Source: Setomelanomma holmii | Lineage: Eukaryota > Ascomycota > Dothideomycetes > Pleosporales > Phaeosphaeriaceae | Direction of reading: 5' to 3' | DNA length: 63,668 bases | Assembly: GCA_010015745.1 (NCBI GenBank) | Contig: ML978302.1 | Coordinates: forward strand, 1-63,668 | Part shown: piece by piece, positions 41,648 through 52,652 of the stretch | Position numbering within the stretch: the first letter of the stretch is position 1 | Layout: every line of letters begins with the position of its first letter | Notes under the pieces: model-generated | What the model saw: the letters and a program-made list of their open reading frames with translations, nothing else | The model's database searches: none | What the model was told of the DNA's origin: nothing | Made by a program: the position numbers and the translations under genes

Positions 41648-43707
41648 AGTGTGGGGCGATTCGTGAGGGTCACAGGTTAGGGCTAAGGCTGAGTGCGCGA
41701 TTGCTGGGAAGAGGTCAAAAGGTGAGCGCAGAGATTCTTGAGCTGTACAAGTAGTGCGCGACGTTGAGAAACAAGCTAGCCGGTTATGGATGAGGAGAGG
41801 TAGGGTGCCGAAGTGAAAGCGGCGGTGTTTCCCCCGCAGCAGTTTGCCTTTGGGCAGTGTTGGTGATTGTCTCGTGCTCGGTTGTCGCGAGTGTGGAACA
41901 AGTGACACAAGTAGGAAGAATGAGTGACAGTTGAGATTGAGTGCCAGGGAGCATGGCGAGAGCGGTTGAGAGTTGGTCCCCAAGGACAGAAATCCGCGAG
42001 GTGAGAGCCGACCCACGGTTCCGCCAGGGTTTTTGACTTCTAAATTTGACTTTTCGGTAGCGAAAGAAACCGGACTACAAATCAGGGCCAATGGACTTCT
42101 CGTGTGTAGAGAAGATGCTGTGCGCGGATGGTATCATAGCTCGTAGCGCAGGATGTGAGCCATGGATACATCTTTCTAATGCTCGTGAAGCGGCCACATA
42201 TGTCAAATCACGCCAACGCATCGTGATAAATGTGACCATTGTGATTCGGGGTCGCTCCCAAGGGCTCATGAGGCAGATGTGGAGAGTATGTCAACGGCTT
42301 CGACTCGGGCCGCTCGCTTGCAGTGGAGAGATGTGATGTCCAGGGCGCCTGCGTCTTTCAGTGTGAGTTGGAAGTAGCGAAGGTCAAGTCAACAAGACAC
42401 GGGCGCTCTTTTCTCACTGGCGACAGGTGTGCCTACCAATTTGTTTGCCATGGCCAAACCCAGCTCCGCCTTACCAATACTCTGAAGTATCACTTCAGCT
42501 TCTACCAGCTTCCGCTCTCCAGTGGCGCGAATAAACGGGTTAAAGAGAATTTGTTGAACGATGGACCTCGGCACTCTCGGCGCCATCTCTATCAACAGGC
42601 ATTCATAGCCAGGCGCGAACCAGTGGCGTCATGCAATACAGGACGATATATGCGCCCCAGTGTAGGATCCAGCTGCTCCGAATCCAGAGACTATGAGCGA
42701 CCAAGATTGGGGGCAGTTCTTGGAGGGGCCGAGTGTCGATTGGGTTGCGCAATTTGCGAGCTTCGGCTGGAGTAAAGAATGGACATGCGGTTGCCACGTC
42801 ATTATGCCGGTACTCGAATGCTTTGTGCATCTCGTAGCACGGCCTCTTGAGCAAAGAATCCTGCTCGTCTTTTTCCTCATGATGGTGCTTCAGGAAAGTC
42901 GTTGGCCCCTGTCGATTGGCTCCTGGCCACTACCAGCAATGTGGACGAACGATGTAAGATCGTACCACACACGATATTGATTCAGAGGCGGGCTTCAGAT
43001 TGGAAATGGCAACGTTGTCTCTGTGAGTGCGTCGGCGGCGAGTCCTTGGCCCATAGCGAGGTCCGTGGCTTCCCTCACACGTCAACGCGTACAGACCTCA
43101 CCACAGCCTCTTCTTATGGCGATATCGTCGCAGTGACCTCCATCCAACAACAGTCATCACGAAAGGGACAAGAGAGCACTGAGGAGATTGTAGGCAAGCA
43201 CCTAGACGCAGTGCCATAGGTAGTGTTGAAGCTTGAATGAGTGACGCATGAGGGGAAGTCGCGATGCTCGGACCGCCGATCGTACAACGACCACGAAGCA
43301 CGTTCCATCGCGAAGGAAACCATCCTCACAAAGTTTCCTCCCCTGTCTCATGGAACATCCGTGGCTCGCCATGCGCGATCCATACCGCATTATGTACTGC
43401 AGCCCACACCAGATCGACCCCCCACGAAGTATAGGTTAAGTAAGCTTACGTCACGTGTAAGCACCATTTCACGTATAAGGATGTGGCCTACACTCTAGAG
43501 GCTCAAAGATGCCGAGTATAAGTTTCGTATTCTGGCATCGCATCAGGCAACAGATCGACGCCTATGACTATAATACACTTCTCACCTCCTGCCGTCCAAG
43601 TTCAACGAAGCAGCTCCCACCAGAGTCGCCCTGCATCTCAGCTTCTTCAGCTCATCACTCTACCTCCTCATAACCTCCCCTTGCATCTGCATTCACGGCC
43701 AATCACT
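41648..43707. other. 2.1-kb spacer, possible unrecognised remnant
   Basis: Divergent side between the protease (minus) and a membrane-protein gene (plus). Between about 42390 and 42880 the minus strand reads as short segments in changing frames (KAFEYRHNDVATACPFFTPA, VANSL-like SLWIRSSWILHWGAYIV) that could be a decayed gene, but I do not recognise a family. Nothing else stands out. Confidence 0.35.
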
Positions 43708-44111
43708 ATGTCCCCACTATCCAGGATCGCAAGCTTCATTCTCATCCTCCACGGCCTTATCAACCTATTCCACGGCATCTACACCTTCGTTTCTCCAACG
43801 GGCTACATCGCCGCCACAGGCACCATGTTCACCGGCTCCCCTGACAAAGCTGTTCAAGCAATCGGTGCGTTACCTGCAACCTTTCCCACAATCCACGCTA
43901 TGTACTAATGCCAGTTTTAACAGGCATGGGCGCTATCGGAATAGGACTGTATCAGGTTGTGTTTGCGTACCAGGGTAATCGCGCCCTGATACTCGCGACA
44001 TTGCTGATGAGGTTGGGTTTCATGGGTGTTATGGCGCAGTGGGGAAACACGGGGGCTGTGGTGTATGATGGGGGGATTGTTGTGGTTTGTGGGTTAGCTT
44101 TGATGAGCTGA
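43708..44111 (+). CDS. small four-helix membrane protein
   Basis: Two exons, 43708-43864 and 43924-44111, joined across a 59-base intron (GTGCGT...TACTAATG...AACAG, with a good branch site), give about 114 residues. Hydrophobic helices: RIASFILILHGLINLFHGIY, a GMGAIGIGLYQVVFAY segment, ALILATLLMRLGFMGVMAQW and VYDGGIVVVCGLALMS. Only short hydrophilic loops separate them, so it is integral to a membrane. The family is not identified, though small four-helix proteins of this kind are widespread in ascomycetes. No signal cleavage site is obvious. Confidence 0.75.
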
Positions 44112-44343
44112 TCTCTCACCACCGACGACATTATGATCTCAGGACGCGCCGCAAGACCAACAGTTTGCAAAAGGTACATTGAATACAACAGGAAGTATCG
44201 AAGAAGCGCTGCGGAGTATCAGTCTATGCCGCCAAAGGTATCATATCATATCCGCATCCCATTCCATCCTGCCAGCCATATCGTGGTATCATGTCATGTC
44301 TCCTCTCCTCGACGCTCCCTCTTGCCGTTCCTTATCCCCAGAA

Positions 44344-44974
44344 TCATTTCTTCTCCTCCCTGTTCCCACCCCACATTCCCCCCAAATATCCGCCCGCCCC
44401 CTTAACACCCTCACCGACCTTGCCTCCAGCCCCACTCACACCCTCGCCAACCTTCCCTGCGCCCCCCTTCACCCCCTCCGCCGCGGACGCGCCATACCCG
44501 CCCAACGGTCCCTGCGCCTCAATCGGTCTTCCCTGATCGTCCTTGCCGCCACGCTCGGCGCGATTGACGCCCTCTTTAGACAGCGAGTCGCCGATGGGTT
44601 GGGCTAGGCCGCCTTTGCCGAACTGCCCGCCGACGAGGTTGTTGACGCCGTCTTGGAGGTTATCGACTTGGTCGATGCCAGTCACCTTTGTCTTGTCGAG
44701 GTTTTCTGTGCAGCCTTAGCGATTACTATCAAGTCGGGTGCGTGTAGGGCAGGAGAAGGGTTGGGGAATGAGAGGTGAAGTTGGAGGCAAGGGGTGGAGG
44801 AAACGTACGTTTTGTCGCGTATGAAGCTTTGTTATCTTTTGTGAACCAGCTCAGGTATTTGTCTTCGATCCACGGCATCCAAGTTTCGTATTTCTGGTTG
44901 TAGTATTCACCGGCTTGCTCTCTGTATGTCTTTTGTTCGGGCTTCTTGGTCTGGTCTGTCAATTTGTCCGTCAT
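44344..44974 (-). CDS. Gly-rich hydrophilic protein, stress/LEA-like
   Basis: Two exons, 44974-44809 and 44705-44344, joined across a 103-base intron, give about 175 residues. The N-terminal part (MTDKLTDQTKKPEQKTYREQ, then WMPWIEDKYLSWFTKDNKAS) is a conserved-looking module. The middle reads KTKVTGIDQVDNLQDGVNN. The tail repeats a KVGEGVxGAGG unit of about 11-12 residues (AGKVGEGVSGAGGKVGEGVK), and the protein ends Arg/Glu/Lys-rich. High hydrophilicity and Gly repeats resemble desiccation or conidial stress proteins; function is inferred only. No signal peptide or membrane helix. Confidence 0.75.
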
Positions 44975-46110
44975 TGTGGCTGATTTCGTCTTTCAGATTT
45001 CCTGGTGGACAGCTCGATTCTTTGTGTGTTTACGGGGAACTTCAAAGGTATAGGTTATATGGTCAAGTCGACAGCATGTGAAGACCATCCACCAAAACTA
45101 TGGCACCCCATATATATCCCCCCTCCCGAGATCTTGCATCATGCCCCACCTTGCAGCCTGTGATCTCATCCGCCATCACGGTTACAAGTTGGCAGGATCA
45201 CGTTCGCGTTGCACTTGTAACCCTGTTGATGGGGTGTGGACAGGGGTGTTTGCGTCATACGTCATCGGGCTCAGTGAGCTCGACCACTTGATCGTCCCGC
45301 GTGGAAACCTGCAAGAACCACGCGTCTGGGATGTGCGCCGCTGAGCCAGCCACTCAACGTCGCGGACGGGACGTTGATCTGCGCCAGGGGCTTTCTCCGG
45401 TGTTGATGGTTGGGTCTAGGAATGAAGTGGTTGTGGTGGGTGCAATGGTGGGGTGGCTGTGTGCACAATCCAAGATACGATGAAGCAAGGGTCTTGCACA
45501 AGCAAAGTCTACGCGAAGATCGAGTACTGTAGTTGTTGAGCTCTGGGCATAAAGCACGGGATAGAAACACCCACCTGTCATGAAGTACGGAACTGATTGT
45601 TTCAAAGTGAACAATTCTCTTGAATATGTACATGAAGCATCGTGATAGATGCAAGACAATACTGGTATAAAACTAACTCCCAGTCGTGAGGCACAGGGCC
45701 CGGTTTGCAAACTCCTTTTCCCTCGAATGCAATCCTGTAAAGTGCTCCTGTGTTTCGTTCAAAATGCAAAGGCGTGCACTCAATGAGGCTCTGCCTGCAG
45801 TACAGATAAGACTCGTGTCAAACGATGCAGCGCACTATCAATCCCACCTCGCTTGGACGTTCCCAAGATATCGAAAGATGTTGATTCACCTCAGCATGTC
45901 GCGGTGATGTCTGAACTGCCGAAATGACCGATCCGACGCGACTCTGCTTCTCGGCGCTATATGCTAGATAATCGTCGAAGATGTCGGCGTGGAAACCGCG
46001 ATATGTCCGGTATTGCGCGGGCCTGTGACGCGTCGTCCTGATAGAAAACTGGGCACGTAACGTCAAAAATCGTCAATATGTGCTGTCAACAGTTGTAGTC
46101 TTTTTCATGC
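44975..46110. other. 1.1-kb spacer
   Basis: Promoter side of the Gly-rich protein gene and 3' side of the 860-residue gene. Frames at 45271-45654 (minus) and 45354-45710 (minus) overlap each other and have no signature. Confidence 0.4.
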
Positions 46111-48693
46111 TCACTCGCCAGTGCTATTGCCTCTCATACGCCTTCCTAGGCTCACACTGCGGTTATTCAGATCCGATATGCCCCCGATCGAGTTTCGATT
46201 GTTAGGATTCCGGTTCACCGCAAGTCGTGTGCGAGCTTGGAGACTGCCCGCAGCCTGCTTTTCGTACGCTGGAGAGCTCTCGCGATGGAAATCATAGCGT
46301 CTGCTGCCGTCTCTAAACAAGAGGCTGTTCTCGTTTCCACTGCCCGTGACCGTGGGACGGCGCAGACTAGCCGTGGACTGCAATGAGGGCGCAGGTTGCA
46401 GTTCGGGCAATGGTTCTCTCGAAGTGTATTGTCTACCAGTCAGTCGATTCTTGTCTAACGGCCGTATGGTTCTAAAGTCTGTCATCGCCCTAGACGGCGC
46501 TCGAATAGTCGGGTCTTCTTCGTCATCGTCCACGCTAGAACGGTTTCCATGAAGGCTCGTGCCGGCGCGTTGCAAGCGTGAAGGTTGTCGTTCATAATCG
46601 TAAGGCTCGTGGCTTGACTCGCGATGTGCTCCGTTTCCATTGCCCGTGAGCATGCTCGTTCGGCGAGCCTCAATACGATGAAGTGCGCGACTTGGGCTGA
46701 TGTTTGACATTGTGTTGCTTTCAGGCTCGATGCTTTGCCTTATGGTGGGAGAGTCGCCGTTGATCTGAACGCTGGGACGCCGCGTTATTGTAGCTGCGGA
46801 AGACCTGAACGCAGGGCTTGCCAGGGCTGGCTTAGTATCACACATGGCGATGCACAATTCTGTCAAGCTTCGGCAGATGTTGTCAGCCTTGCGGCGAACC
46901 TGTCTGTCAGATACATTTGCGCCGCCGAGGATGGAGCTGGCGGAGTGGAGCGTGCCCTGAGGTCCTGCGCTGCCTGTCATCTCTGCGAGGGTGAGTGCTT
47001 CGGTTGCAGTCGACTCCAGTATGCGATAGACTGCTGGAGTAGTGTGCTGTCGTGCTTTGGAAAGCGCATCACGGAGGAGAGGATGGCTACGATTGCCTGT
47101 GTGGGCATCTACGGTTGATTCAGAGGGGGACGGATTTGTTTTGCGTGTTTGATTCGGGGACGAGGACACGGTCGTCGCAGATGTATTGGCCGTTCGAGGG
47201 CGTTCAGCCATGGCTTGAGAGATGACTTGTCCAGACGTCGCAGGTATTTTACCGCCGCCCATCTCGATCCTGCGAATGCGGGTCTTCAGCTCATCCAGTT
47301 CATCCCAAACAGACACGGCTGGTCCTGTTGAGCCGTGCGACTCTGTACCATCAGCACGAGATGAAGTCTCATTCTGTGCAGGTTCGACTGGGGGAGCTCT
47401 TGCATCATCGCGCGACGAAGAGTAGTGGCCCAGATTCGATGGTCTGTATGTGCCCGTCCTATTGGGCGGAGTGTGTTGTGCTTCTGGCTGGGATCCACGT
47501 CGTTTGCTGGTGAATTGGGCAAGGAAGTCGCGCGGGGAGAGATCTGCGTCCCTTCGAGAGAATGACGCTTTTGTGGATAGTTCAGGAAGACGTGCGCGCG
47601 GCGTCTCGAATGGACTAGCTGGCGACTGGGGCGGTCGCTCTTGCAGTGTCCTGGAGGAAGTAGGGACGTGCGAGACACGGCGGGGCTGCGTGCTTGATCT
47701 ACCCTCAGTCGTTGAAGGTATTCGGCTCACAGTGGGTGTGGTAGAGCTTGATGGTCCTGGCGAGGGAGAGTGTAGTGCAGAGGGTGATGAGAGTCGGTTT
47801 ATGCGGCCAATGCGCGATCGCAGCTTGTCGTGTCGAGTGAGGGTGTCGGCCTGGCGCTGTTTGGGTGCGTCGTCTTCGGCAATATTCAGGAAGAGGTCCT
47901 CATTCTGCTCGCCGTCCGTGCCTGAAGTGTCGGTGGCCTCATGCCCGCTCTGTCCTGCGCGGCGGTCTTCATGGGCCCCAGGCGGGCCGGAGCTGGAGTC
48001 ATCGTCGGACGACTCGTCCACCGAGCTCGCCATGTGCTGAGCGGGGCGAGCACTGACGGCTGTGGAGGAACTGCGGCGTGGTGGTGGTGGGTTTGTTTGT
48101 TGTGGTTGCGGGGTGACTTCGCTCGAATTCTCCGATGCGTCCTTGCGCTGCCGGCTCGACTGCTGCGAGCCGCCGGGTGAGACGAGGCCAAGCTGCTGAA
48201 ACTGCTGCTGCGCAAAGGCGTAGTCGTTCGGCTTCTGCGGCGTCCTGCGCGCGTAGTCCGAGTTGCCGCGTGTTAGTAGCGCGACAGGCGGGCCGCGCGA
48301 GGTATCATGTCCAGCGCTGAACGACGCGGGTGGTCGTCTCGTGGCAGGTGAGCGGGGTTCTGCGCCCGAAGGTGCGGGCTGGGGAGAGAAGTACGAGGGC
48401 GACGTCACAGAGGACGCAGTATTCGCAGTCGGTGTAGAAGGGTTCGTTACAGTTGCGCGCCGTGATCGTGATGATGCAGAGACAGTTGACGTGGTCGAGG
48501 GCAGGCGCAACAGGGTCGGTGTTTCTGGTGCAGTCTTGGTGCGAGAGTGCTTGGGCTTCTCCTTGACTTCCTTCGCTTGCTTGGGTTCCTTTGACTGGGA
48601 CTCCGCCTTGTCGGCCTTGTCGGCCTTATCAGACTTGCGGTGTTGTGAAGCTTCCTTTGACGACTTCCGGGAATGGCGACCGAATAGCGGCAT
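46111..48693 (-). CDS. 860-residue conserved disordered protein with short coiled coil
   Basis: Single-exon protein. The N-terminus is highly charged with a KADKADKAE run and a KEPKQAKEVKEKPKHSR stretch, followed by long Ser/Thr/Pro/Arg-rich disorder. Recognisable ordered islands are SPRDFLAQFTSKRRGSQPE, a coiled-coil heptad segment (SVWDELDELKTRIRRIEMGG), and a helical block (LLRDALSKARQHTTPAVYRI, then NICRSLTELCIAMCD). Proteins with this SVWDELDELK block occur throughout Pezizomycotina, where some are annotated as LPXTG-motif proteins; no real cell-wall sorting signal is present here. Function unknown; a scaffold or cortical role is conceivable. Intact. Confidence 0.82.
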   Translation of the reverse strand: MPLFGRHSRKSSKEASQHRKSDKADKADKAESQSKEPKQAKEVKEKPKHSRTKTAPETPTLLRLPSTTSTVSASSRSRRATVTNPSTPTANTASSVTSPSYFSPQPAPSGAEPRSPATRRPPASFSAGHDTSRGPPVALLTRGNSDYARRTPQKPNDYAFAQQQFQQLGLVSPGGSQQSSRQRKDASENSSEVTPQPQQTNPPPPRRSSSTAVSARPAQHMASSVDESSDDDSSSGPPGAHEDRRAGQSGHEATDTSGTDGEQNEDLFLNIAEDDAPKQRQADTLTRHDKLRSRIGRINRLSSPSALHSPSPGPSSSTTPTVSRIPSTTEGRSSTQPRRVSHVPTSSRTLQERPPQSPASPFETPRARLPELSTKASFSRRDADLSPRDFLAQFTSKRRGSQPEAQHTPPNRTGTYRPSNLGHYSSSRDDARAPPVEPAQNETSSRADGTESHGSTGPAVSVWDELDELKTRIRRIEMGGGKIPATSGQVISQAMAERPRTANTSATTVSSSPNQTRKTNPSPSESTVDAHTGNRSHPLLRDALSKARQHTTPAVYRILESTATEALTLAEMTGSAGPQGTLHSASSILGGANVSDRQVRRKADNICRSLTELCIAMCDTKPALASPAFRSSAATITRRPSVQINGDSPTIRQSIEPESNTMSNISPSRALHRIEARRTSMLTGNGNGAHRESSHEPYDYERQPSRLQRAGTSLHGNRSSVDDDEEDPTIRAPSRAMTDFRTIRPLDKNRLTGRQYTSREPLPELQPAPSLQSTASLRRPTVTGSGNENSLLFRDGSRRYDFHRESSPAYEKQAAGSLQARTRLAVNRNPNNRNSIGGISDLNNRSVSLGRRMRGNSTGE

Positions 48694-49897
48694 GGCTTAC
48701 AGCTCAGATGTGCTGGCAGACAGGGTTCCGCGCGCTCAAGTCATGTAAGGAAGTCAGAGCGCGGCATGGCTAGACGACCCGCAATTGCGCAAAATGTCGT
48801 CTCATGTCTCGCATTGTCAATGTATGGGGAGTTAGCAAAGATGCCGCTCCCGCGATGATGCTGGGGTGCCATGGCCTTTGACCAAAAGGCGACTTGTGGC
48901 TAGAGGCGTTTGGACCACTCCTGCATGAGAGGTCACAGTGATCGCATTGGCAAATGAGAGCCCACCGCCAGTTTACAAGCGTTACTTTTGGTCATGGCAC
49001 GTTACGTGCTGCTCCTCAGGGCTTCCCAGCAAACCCAGTCATGCTCAACCCTCGTTAGCGATACTTGAGTCCATCTTTATGCTCTTCAAGCCTTGCAAGT
49101 CCCGCGCTATGGTCAGCACTGGTTGCAACGGCTGGAAAACGACGTCGTGGTCTGTGTGCTGATCGTCCGATTCTGTGTCCCGAACAGCGCCAGCCTCGTT
49201 CCAGCCGGCCAAAAGCATTTCAACCTCACTGATATCGCCCAGCCATCGCTTGCCTTCACTACATGCAAGACTGGAAAGTAGTGTGGGAGAGGTGTTATAC
49301 TTGTGGCGAACTTGCTTGCTTGAGTGACTGAGCTCCTTCGTCGGATCTCCGATCATGGCCTGCCATCTGACTATCAGTGTTTTCGCGAAGCGTTCCTGCA
49401 TATGCACATCCTTGCCCGCGCGGCTGATGCAGAGGCATCTTAAGCGAGTTGTACCAGCAACGAGTATGCAGGTCTTATCACGCACTTTTTTTGCTTAGCA
49501 CTGTCGTGCATATTCTCAGGAGTATGAAACAGTGATAACGAGTTGGGTGCATTCGACATATTTTTGACGTTGCGAAATTGCGTCCAGTAGGAAATATTTG
49601 GATGAAGTTGTGCAAGTAAAATGAGAACGGTGGTTATCCTCAAGATCACGAGGCGACGAAGGCAGCTCGCATAGCAACGTCGGAGTCCAGATGGATCCTA
49701 GGATTACACGTTTCGCCGGAGATCTGCGTGGAGAGCTTAAGATACATGGCGGAAGGGGCCCCTCAGGTGAGCGAGTCACGTGAGATCGGAGCCTGGCCAA
49801 CGTGATTGCCGATGCCTGATAATTTGCGAACCCTCACCTCCTCGACGTCCACTTCACGCGGCCGCGCAGCGATAGATCTACCGCACCCGCACCACCC
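48694..49897. promoter_or_regulatory. 1.2-kb divergent promoter region
   Basis: Lies between the 860-residue gene (minus) and PRP45 (plus). Frames at 49045-49485 and 49440-49649 (minus) are unconvincing. The segment just before 49898 (cacgcggccgcgcag) is GC-rich, as for a constitutive gene leader. Confidence 0.4.
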
Positions 49898-51571
49898 ATG
49901 ATGTCGGTCGCAACTCTTTCGAAGGCGCTTCCGAAGCCAAGATACACTGGCGAGGAGGAGGAGCTCACCCGCAGCACGCGCGTTCTGACTGCTGAGCAGT
50001 ATGAGACACAGGTCGCCAGGAGGCAGAATGGCCCGCCTGCCTACGGTGCCAGGAAGAACTGGAGACCTCGCTCAGCTGAGGACTTTGGCGATGGCGGTGC
50101 TTTTCCAGAAGTACACGTTGCGCAATACCCGCTCGATATGGGCAAGAAAGGCGAAGCAACCAAGTCCAATGCTTTGGTGCGGAGAGTCGACGGCGAAGGC
50201 AAAACCAAGTACGACGAGATCGCCAGACGCGGACACGGCGACTCGAGGATAGTGCAGGCTAGCTTCAAGGACCTTATACCGCTCCGGCAACAGGCAAATG
50301 CTGGGGAGCTGGACTTATCTCGCCCAAGTCAAGAGGTGGTACAAGCTACGAAGGAAAAGACAGAGCAGGCTCTGATGGCGCTTGTATCGGGCCAGACTGC
50401 TGCGCAACGACCGAAGAACGTGCAGGGTCGCAAGAACGACGAACCCACATTCGTACGATACACACCAACAGCGCAGATGGGCGAGGCACAAGGCAAGACG
50501 CGCATCTTCAAGATTCAGCAAAGACAGATTGATCCACTTGAACCACCAAAATTCAAGCACAAGAGGATACCGCGCGGCCCGCCATCACCTCCGCCGCCAG
50601 TACTCCATTCGCCACCCCGAAAACTTACAGCGGAGGATCAGGAGATGTGGAAGATCCCTCCTCCCATCAGTAATTGGAAGAATCCGAAAGGATACACTGT
50701 GCCATTAGACAAGCGACTGGCTGCTGACGGACGAGGTCTCCAGGACGTTACCATCAACGACAAGTTTGCTCAGTTCGCTGAGGCCCTTCAGGCCACAGAT
50801 CGTCACGCCCGCGAGGAGATCAAGCAGCGTGCAGTCATGCAACAACGACTGGCAGAAAAGGAGAAATTGCAAAAAGAAGAGCACCTGCGCAATTTGGCGA
50901 AGCAAGCGCGTGAGGAACGCGCAAACGCATCCCGCCGTCGCTCGACCAGCGACTCGGAGACTGATTCTGAGGAGGAGGCTGTGCGCAAGCGACAGGCGGA
51001 GCGTAAAGAGCGTCGTGAGGACTTTCAACGAGAGATGCGGCAATCACGTATGGGCACGGAGCGCAAGATACAGATGCTCGCTCGTGAGCAAAACCGAGAT
51101 ATATCAGAAAAGGTTGCTCTCGGTCTCGCGAAGCCTACCCAAAGTGGCGAGTCGATGTACGATTCGCGGCTGTTCAACCAGTCCAGTGGATTTAATGCTG
51201 GAATCAACGAAGACAACCACTACGACAAACCCCTATTCGCGGCGCAAGATGCGATTAGCAGCATCTACCGTCCGAGCGTGCAGCAAGATGATGGAGAAGA
51301 TGATGGGCAGACATACGACCGCATTACAAAGTCCAGCAAGTTCGAAGTACTAGGCAGGGCGAAAGAAGGCTTCAAGGGTGCCGATCTTCAAGAGGCTCGC
51401 GAAGGCCCTGTGCAATTTGAGAAGGACACCGATGATCCGTTCAACATCAACCAAATGATCAGCGAGGTCCGAGGTGAGAAGGGCGAGAAAACGGGCGAGA
51501 AGCGCTACGGCCTTGTAGAGCCTGAAGGGCGATCAGCCAAACGTGCCAGAGTCGATGATGACAGCGATTGA
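49898..51571 (+). CDS. prp45: pre-mRNA-processing protein 45 (SNW1/SKIP)
   Basis: Spliceosome component of the Prp19-associated complex; the metazoan homologue SNW1/SKIP also acts in transcription. A 557-residue single exon. The SKIP/SNW domain runs from about residue 90 to 340: SNALVRRVDGEGKTKYDEIA, VRYTPTAQM, the PPKFKHKRIPRGPPSPPPPV stretch and the diagnostic SNWKNPKGYTVPLDKRLAAD from about residue 258. A long charged helix follows (QQRLAEKEKLQKEEHLRNLA) with an SDSETDSEEE acidic-serine patch. The C-terminal part includes SGFNAGINEDNHYDKPLFAA, also conserved. Start is the first ATG (MMSVATLSK), preceded by a short leader. It looks fully functional. Confidence 0.95.
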   Translation: MMSVATLSKALPKPRYTGEEEELTRSTRVLTAEQYETQVARRQNGPPAYGARKNWRPRSAEDFGDGGAFPEVHVAQYPLDMGKKGEATKSNALVRRVDGEGKTKYDEIARRGHGDSRIVQASFKDLIPLRQQANAGELDLSRPSQEVVQATKEKTEQALMALVSGQTAAQRPKNVQGRKNDEPTFVRYTPTAQMGEAQGKTRIFKIQQRQIDPLEPPKFKHKRIPRGPPSPPPPVLHSPPRKLTAEDQEMWKIPPPISNWKNPKGYTVPLDKRLAADGRGLQDVTINDKFAQFAEALQATDRHAREEIKQRAVMQQRLAEKEKLQKEEHLRNLAKQAREERANASRRRSTSDSETDSEEEAVRKRQAERKERREDFQREMRQSRMGTERKIQMLAREQNRDISEKVALGLAKPTQSGESMYDSRLFNQSSGFNAGINEDNHYDKPLFAAQDAISSIYRPSVQQDDGEDDGQTYDRITKSSKFEVLGRAKEGFKGADLQEAREGPVQFEKDTDDPFNINQMISEVRGEKGEKTGEKRYGLVEPEGRSAKRARVDDDSD

Positions 51572-51967
51572 GGAGGCATTGTGAGCAGGGAACAATCAGC
51601 ATTCATTTGGGCGTTTGTGAGCGTAATATTCCTATGGCTTGTTCATGCTGCAAGCCATCATTGTAGTCAGTCATCGGCAGCATGGCAGATATTGGATAGC
51701 GAATAGGGTACTCAGCCTCGAGCAATTGGACGAAGGAACCGGCTCACTCCGGATTAGTCCATCTTTACTCTGCTAGGACAATCATGTGCTGAGTGGTTCC
51801 TTCCCTGGTGATATCGAATACGCGTGTCAGACTGCTACGTGCGAAGGGTTGAGACGACTATCCTCAAGCACATTTTGGGTACACACAGGTTTAATGGGGT
51901 GTTCCGAGTGTGCCCAGCCGTGAAACTCGCATCCAATACCGATTGCCGCTTAAGCGCGACACGGAAT

Positions 51968-52040
51968 CTTGCCGCACTTGCTTAGACAGCAGAAACCTTT
52001 CTAATGGTTCTGCTGGTGCGAGGCTCTCCATATCAGCTTA
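51968..52040. repeat. direct repeat copy A
   Basis: About 73 bases, sharing with copy B the blocks gccgcac, gcttagacag, gcagaaacctttctaa, ggtgcgaggct and ccatat-agctta. Copy A has an extra eight bases or so (tggttctgct region) in the middle. Confidence 0.8.
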
Positions 52041-52269
52041 GGAATGGTGGTGGGGCGGGCGCCGAGAGTATCGTAGCAAGAAGGTGAACGGTTAGTCGCG
52101 TTGGGAGCATGAAGGGCATGCTTAGGTTTATGGTTGAGGGAGACGAATACGTAGACACGAGGGTTCATCATCGTGCCAGGACTGAACCTCAGGCCCCTTA
52201 GTACAACCAGAAGTGTCTCCCATGGCAGTCGGAGCTCATAAACACTGTTTTGCCTTTGTCTTCCGCAGC

Positions 52270-52337
52270 CTTTGCCGCACCGGCTTAGACAGTCTGCAGA
52301 AACCTTTCTAAGGGTGCGAGGCTCGCCATATAAGCTT
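52270..52337. repeat. direct repeat copy B
   Basis: About 68 bases, same orientation as copy A, with scattered substitutions and two small gaps; roughly 80-85 percent identical by eye. It lies about 315 bases upstream of the dioxygenase ATG. Confidence 0.8.
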
Positions 52338-52652
52338 ACATACGCAACCGATCAGATCACATCCAATTGGCTCTCGGGACCTGCACAATCCTAGTTTCGG
52401 ATAGCGCACCTCGACCGACGACAACTCCCGCAGCGACACGAACCACACCACAACCTGCGGCGGCTCCACAGCCCCGCGTGATCCTGCTGCTCCAACTGCG
52501 GGCCTTGAAGCTTTAAATATGGCTGAAATGCCCTCGGAGAAGGTCTTCCTCACTTACCAGCTAACATCTTGGGCCGATACAAGCACATAGTCCTCTCTAC
52601 ACTGTGACATTTGTTCTACATACTACTTTCTCCCAAGAAATCTCATTCCACA

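Larger units (their letters stand above)
51572..52652. promoter_or_regulatory. dioxygenase upstream region with a direct duplication
   Basis: No gene was recognised. It contains two related ~70-base segments 300 bases apart (next entries) and a CT-rich stretch before the dioxygenase ATG. It would hold the PRP45 terminator and the dioxygenase promoter. Confidence 0.5.
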
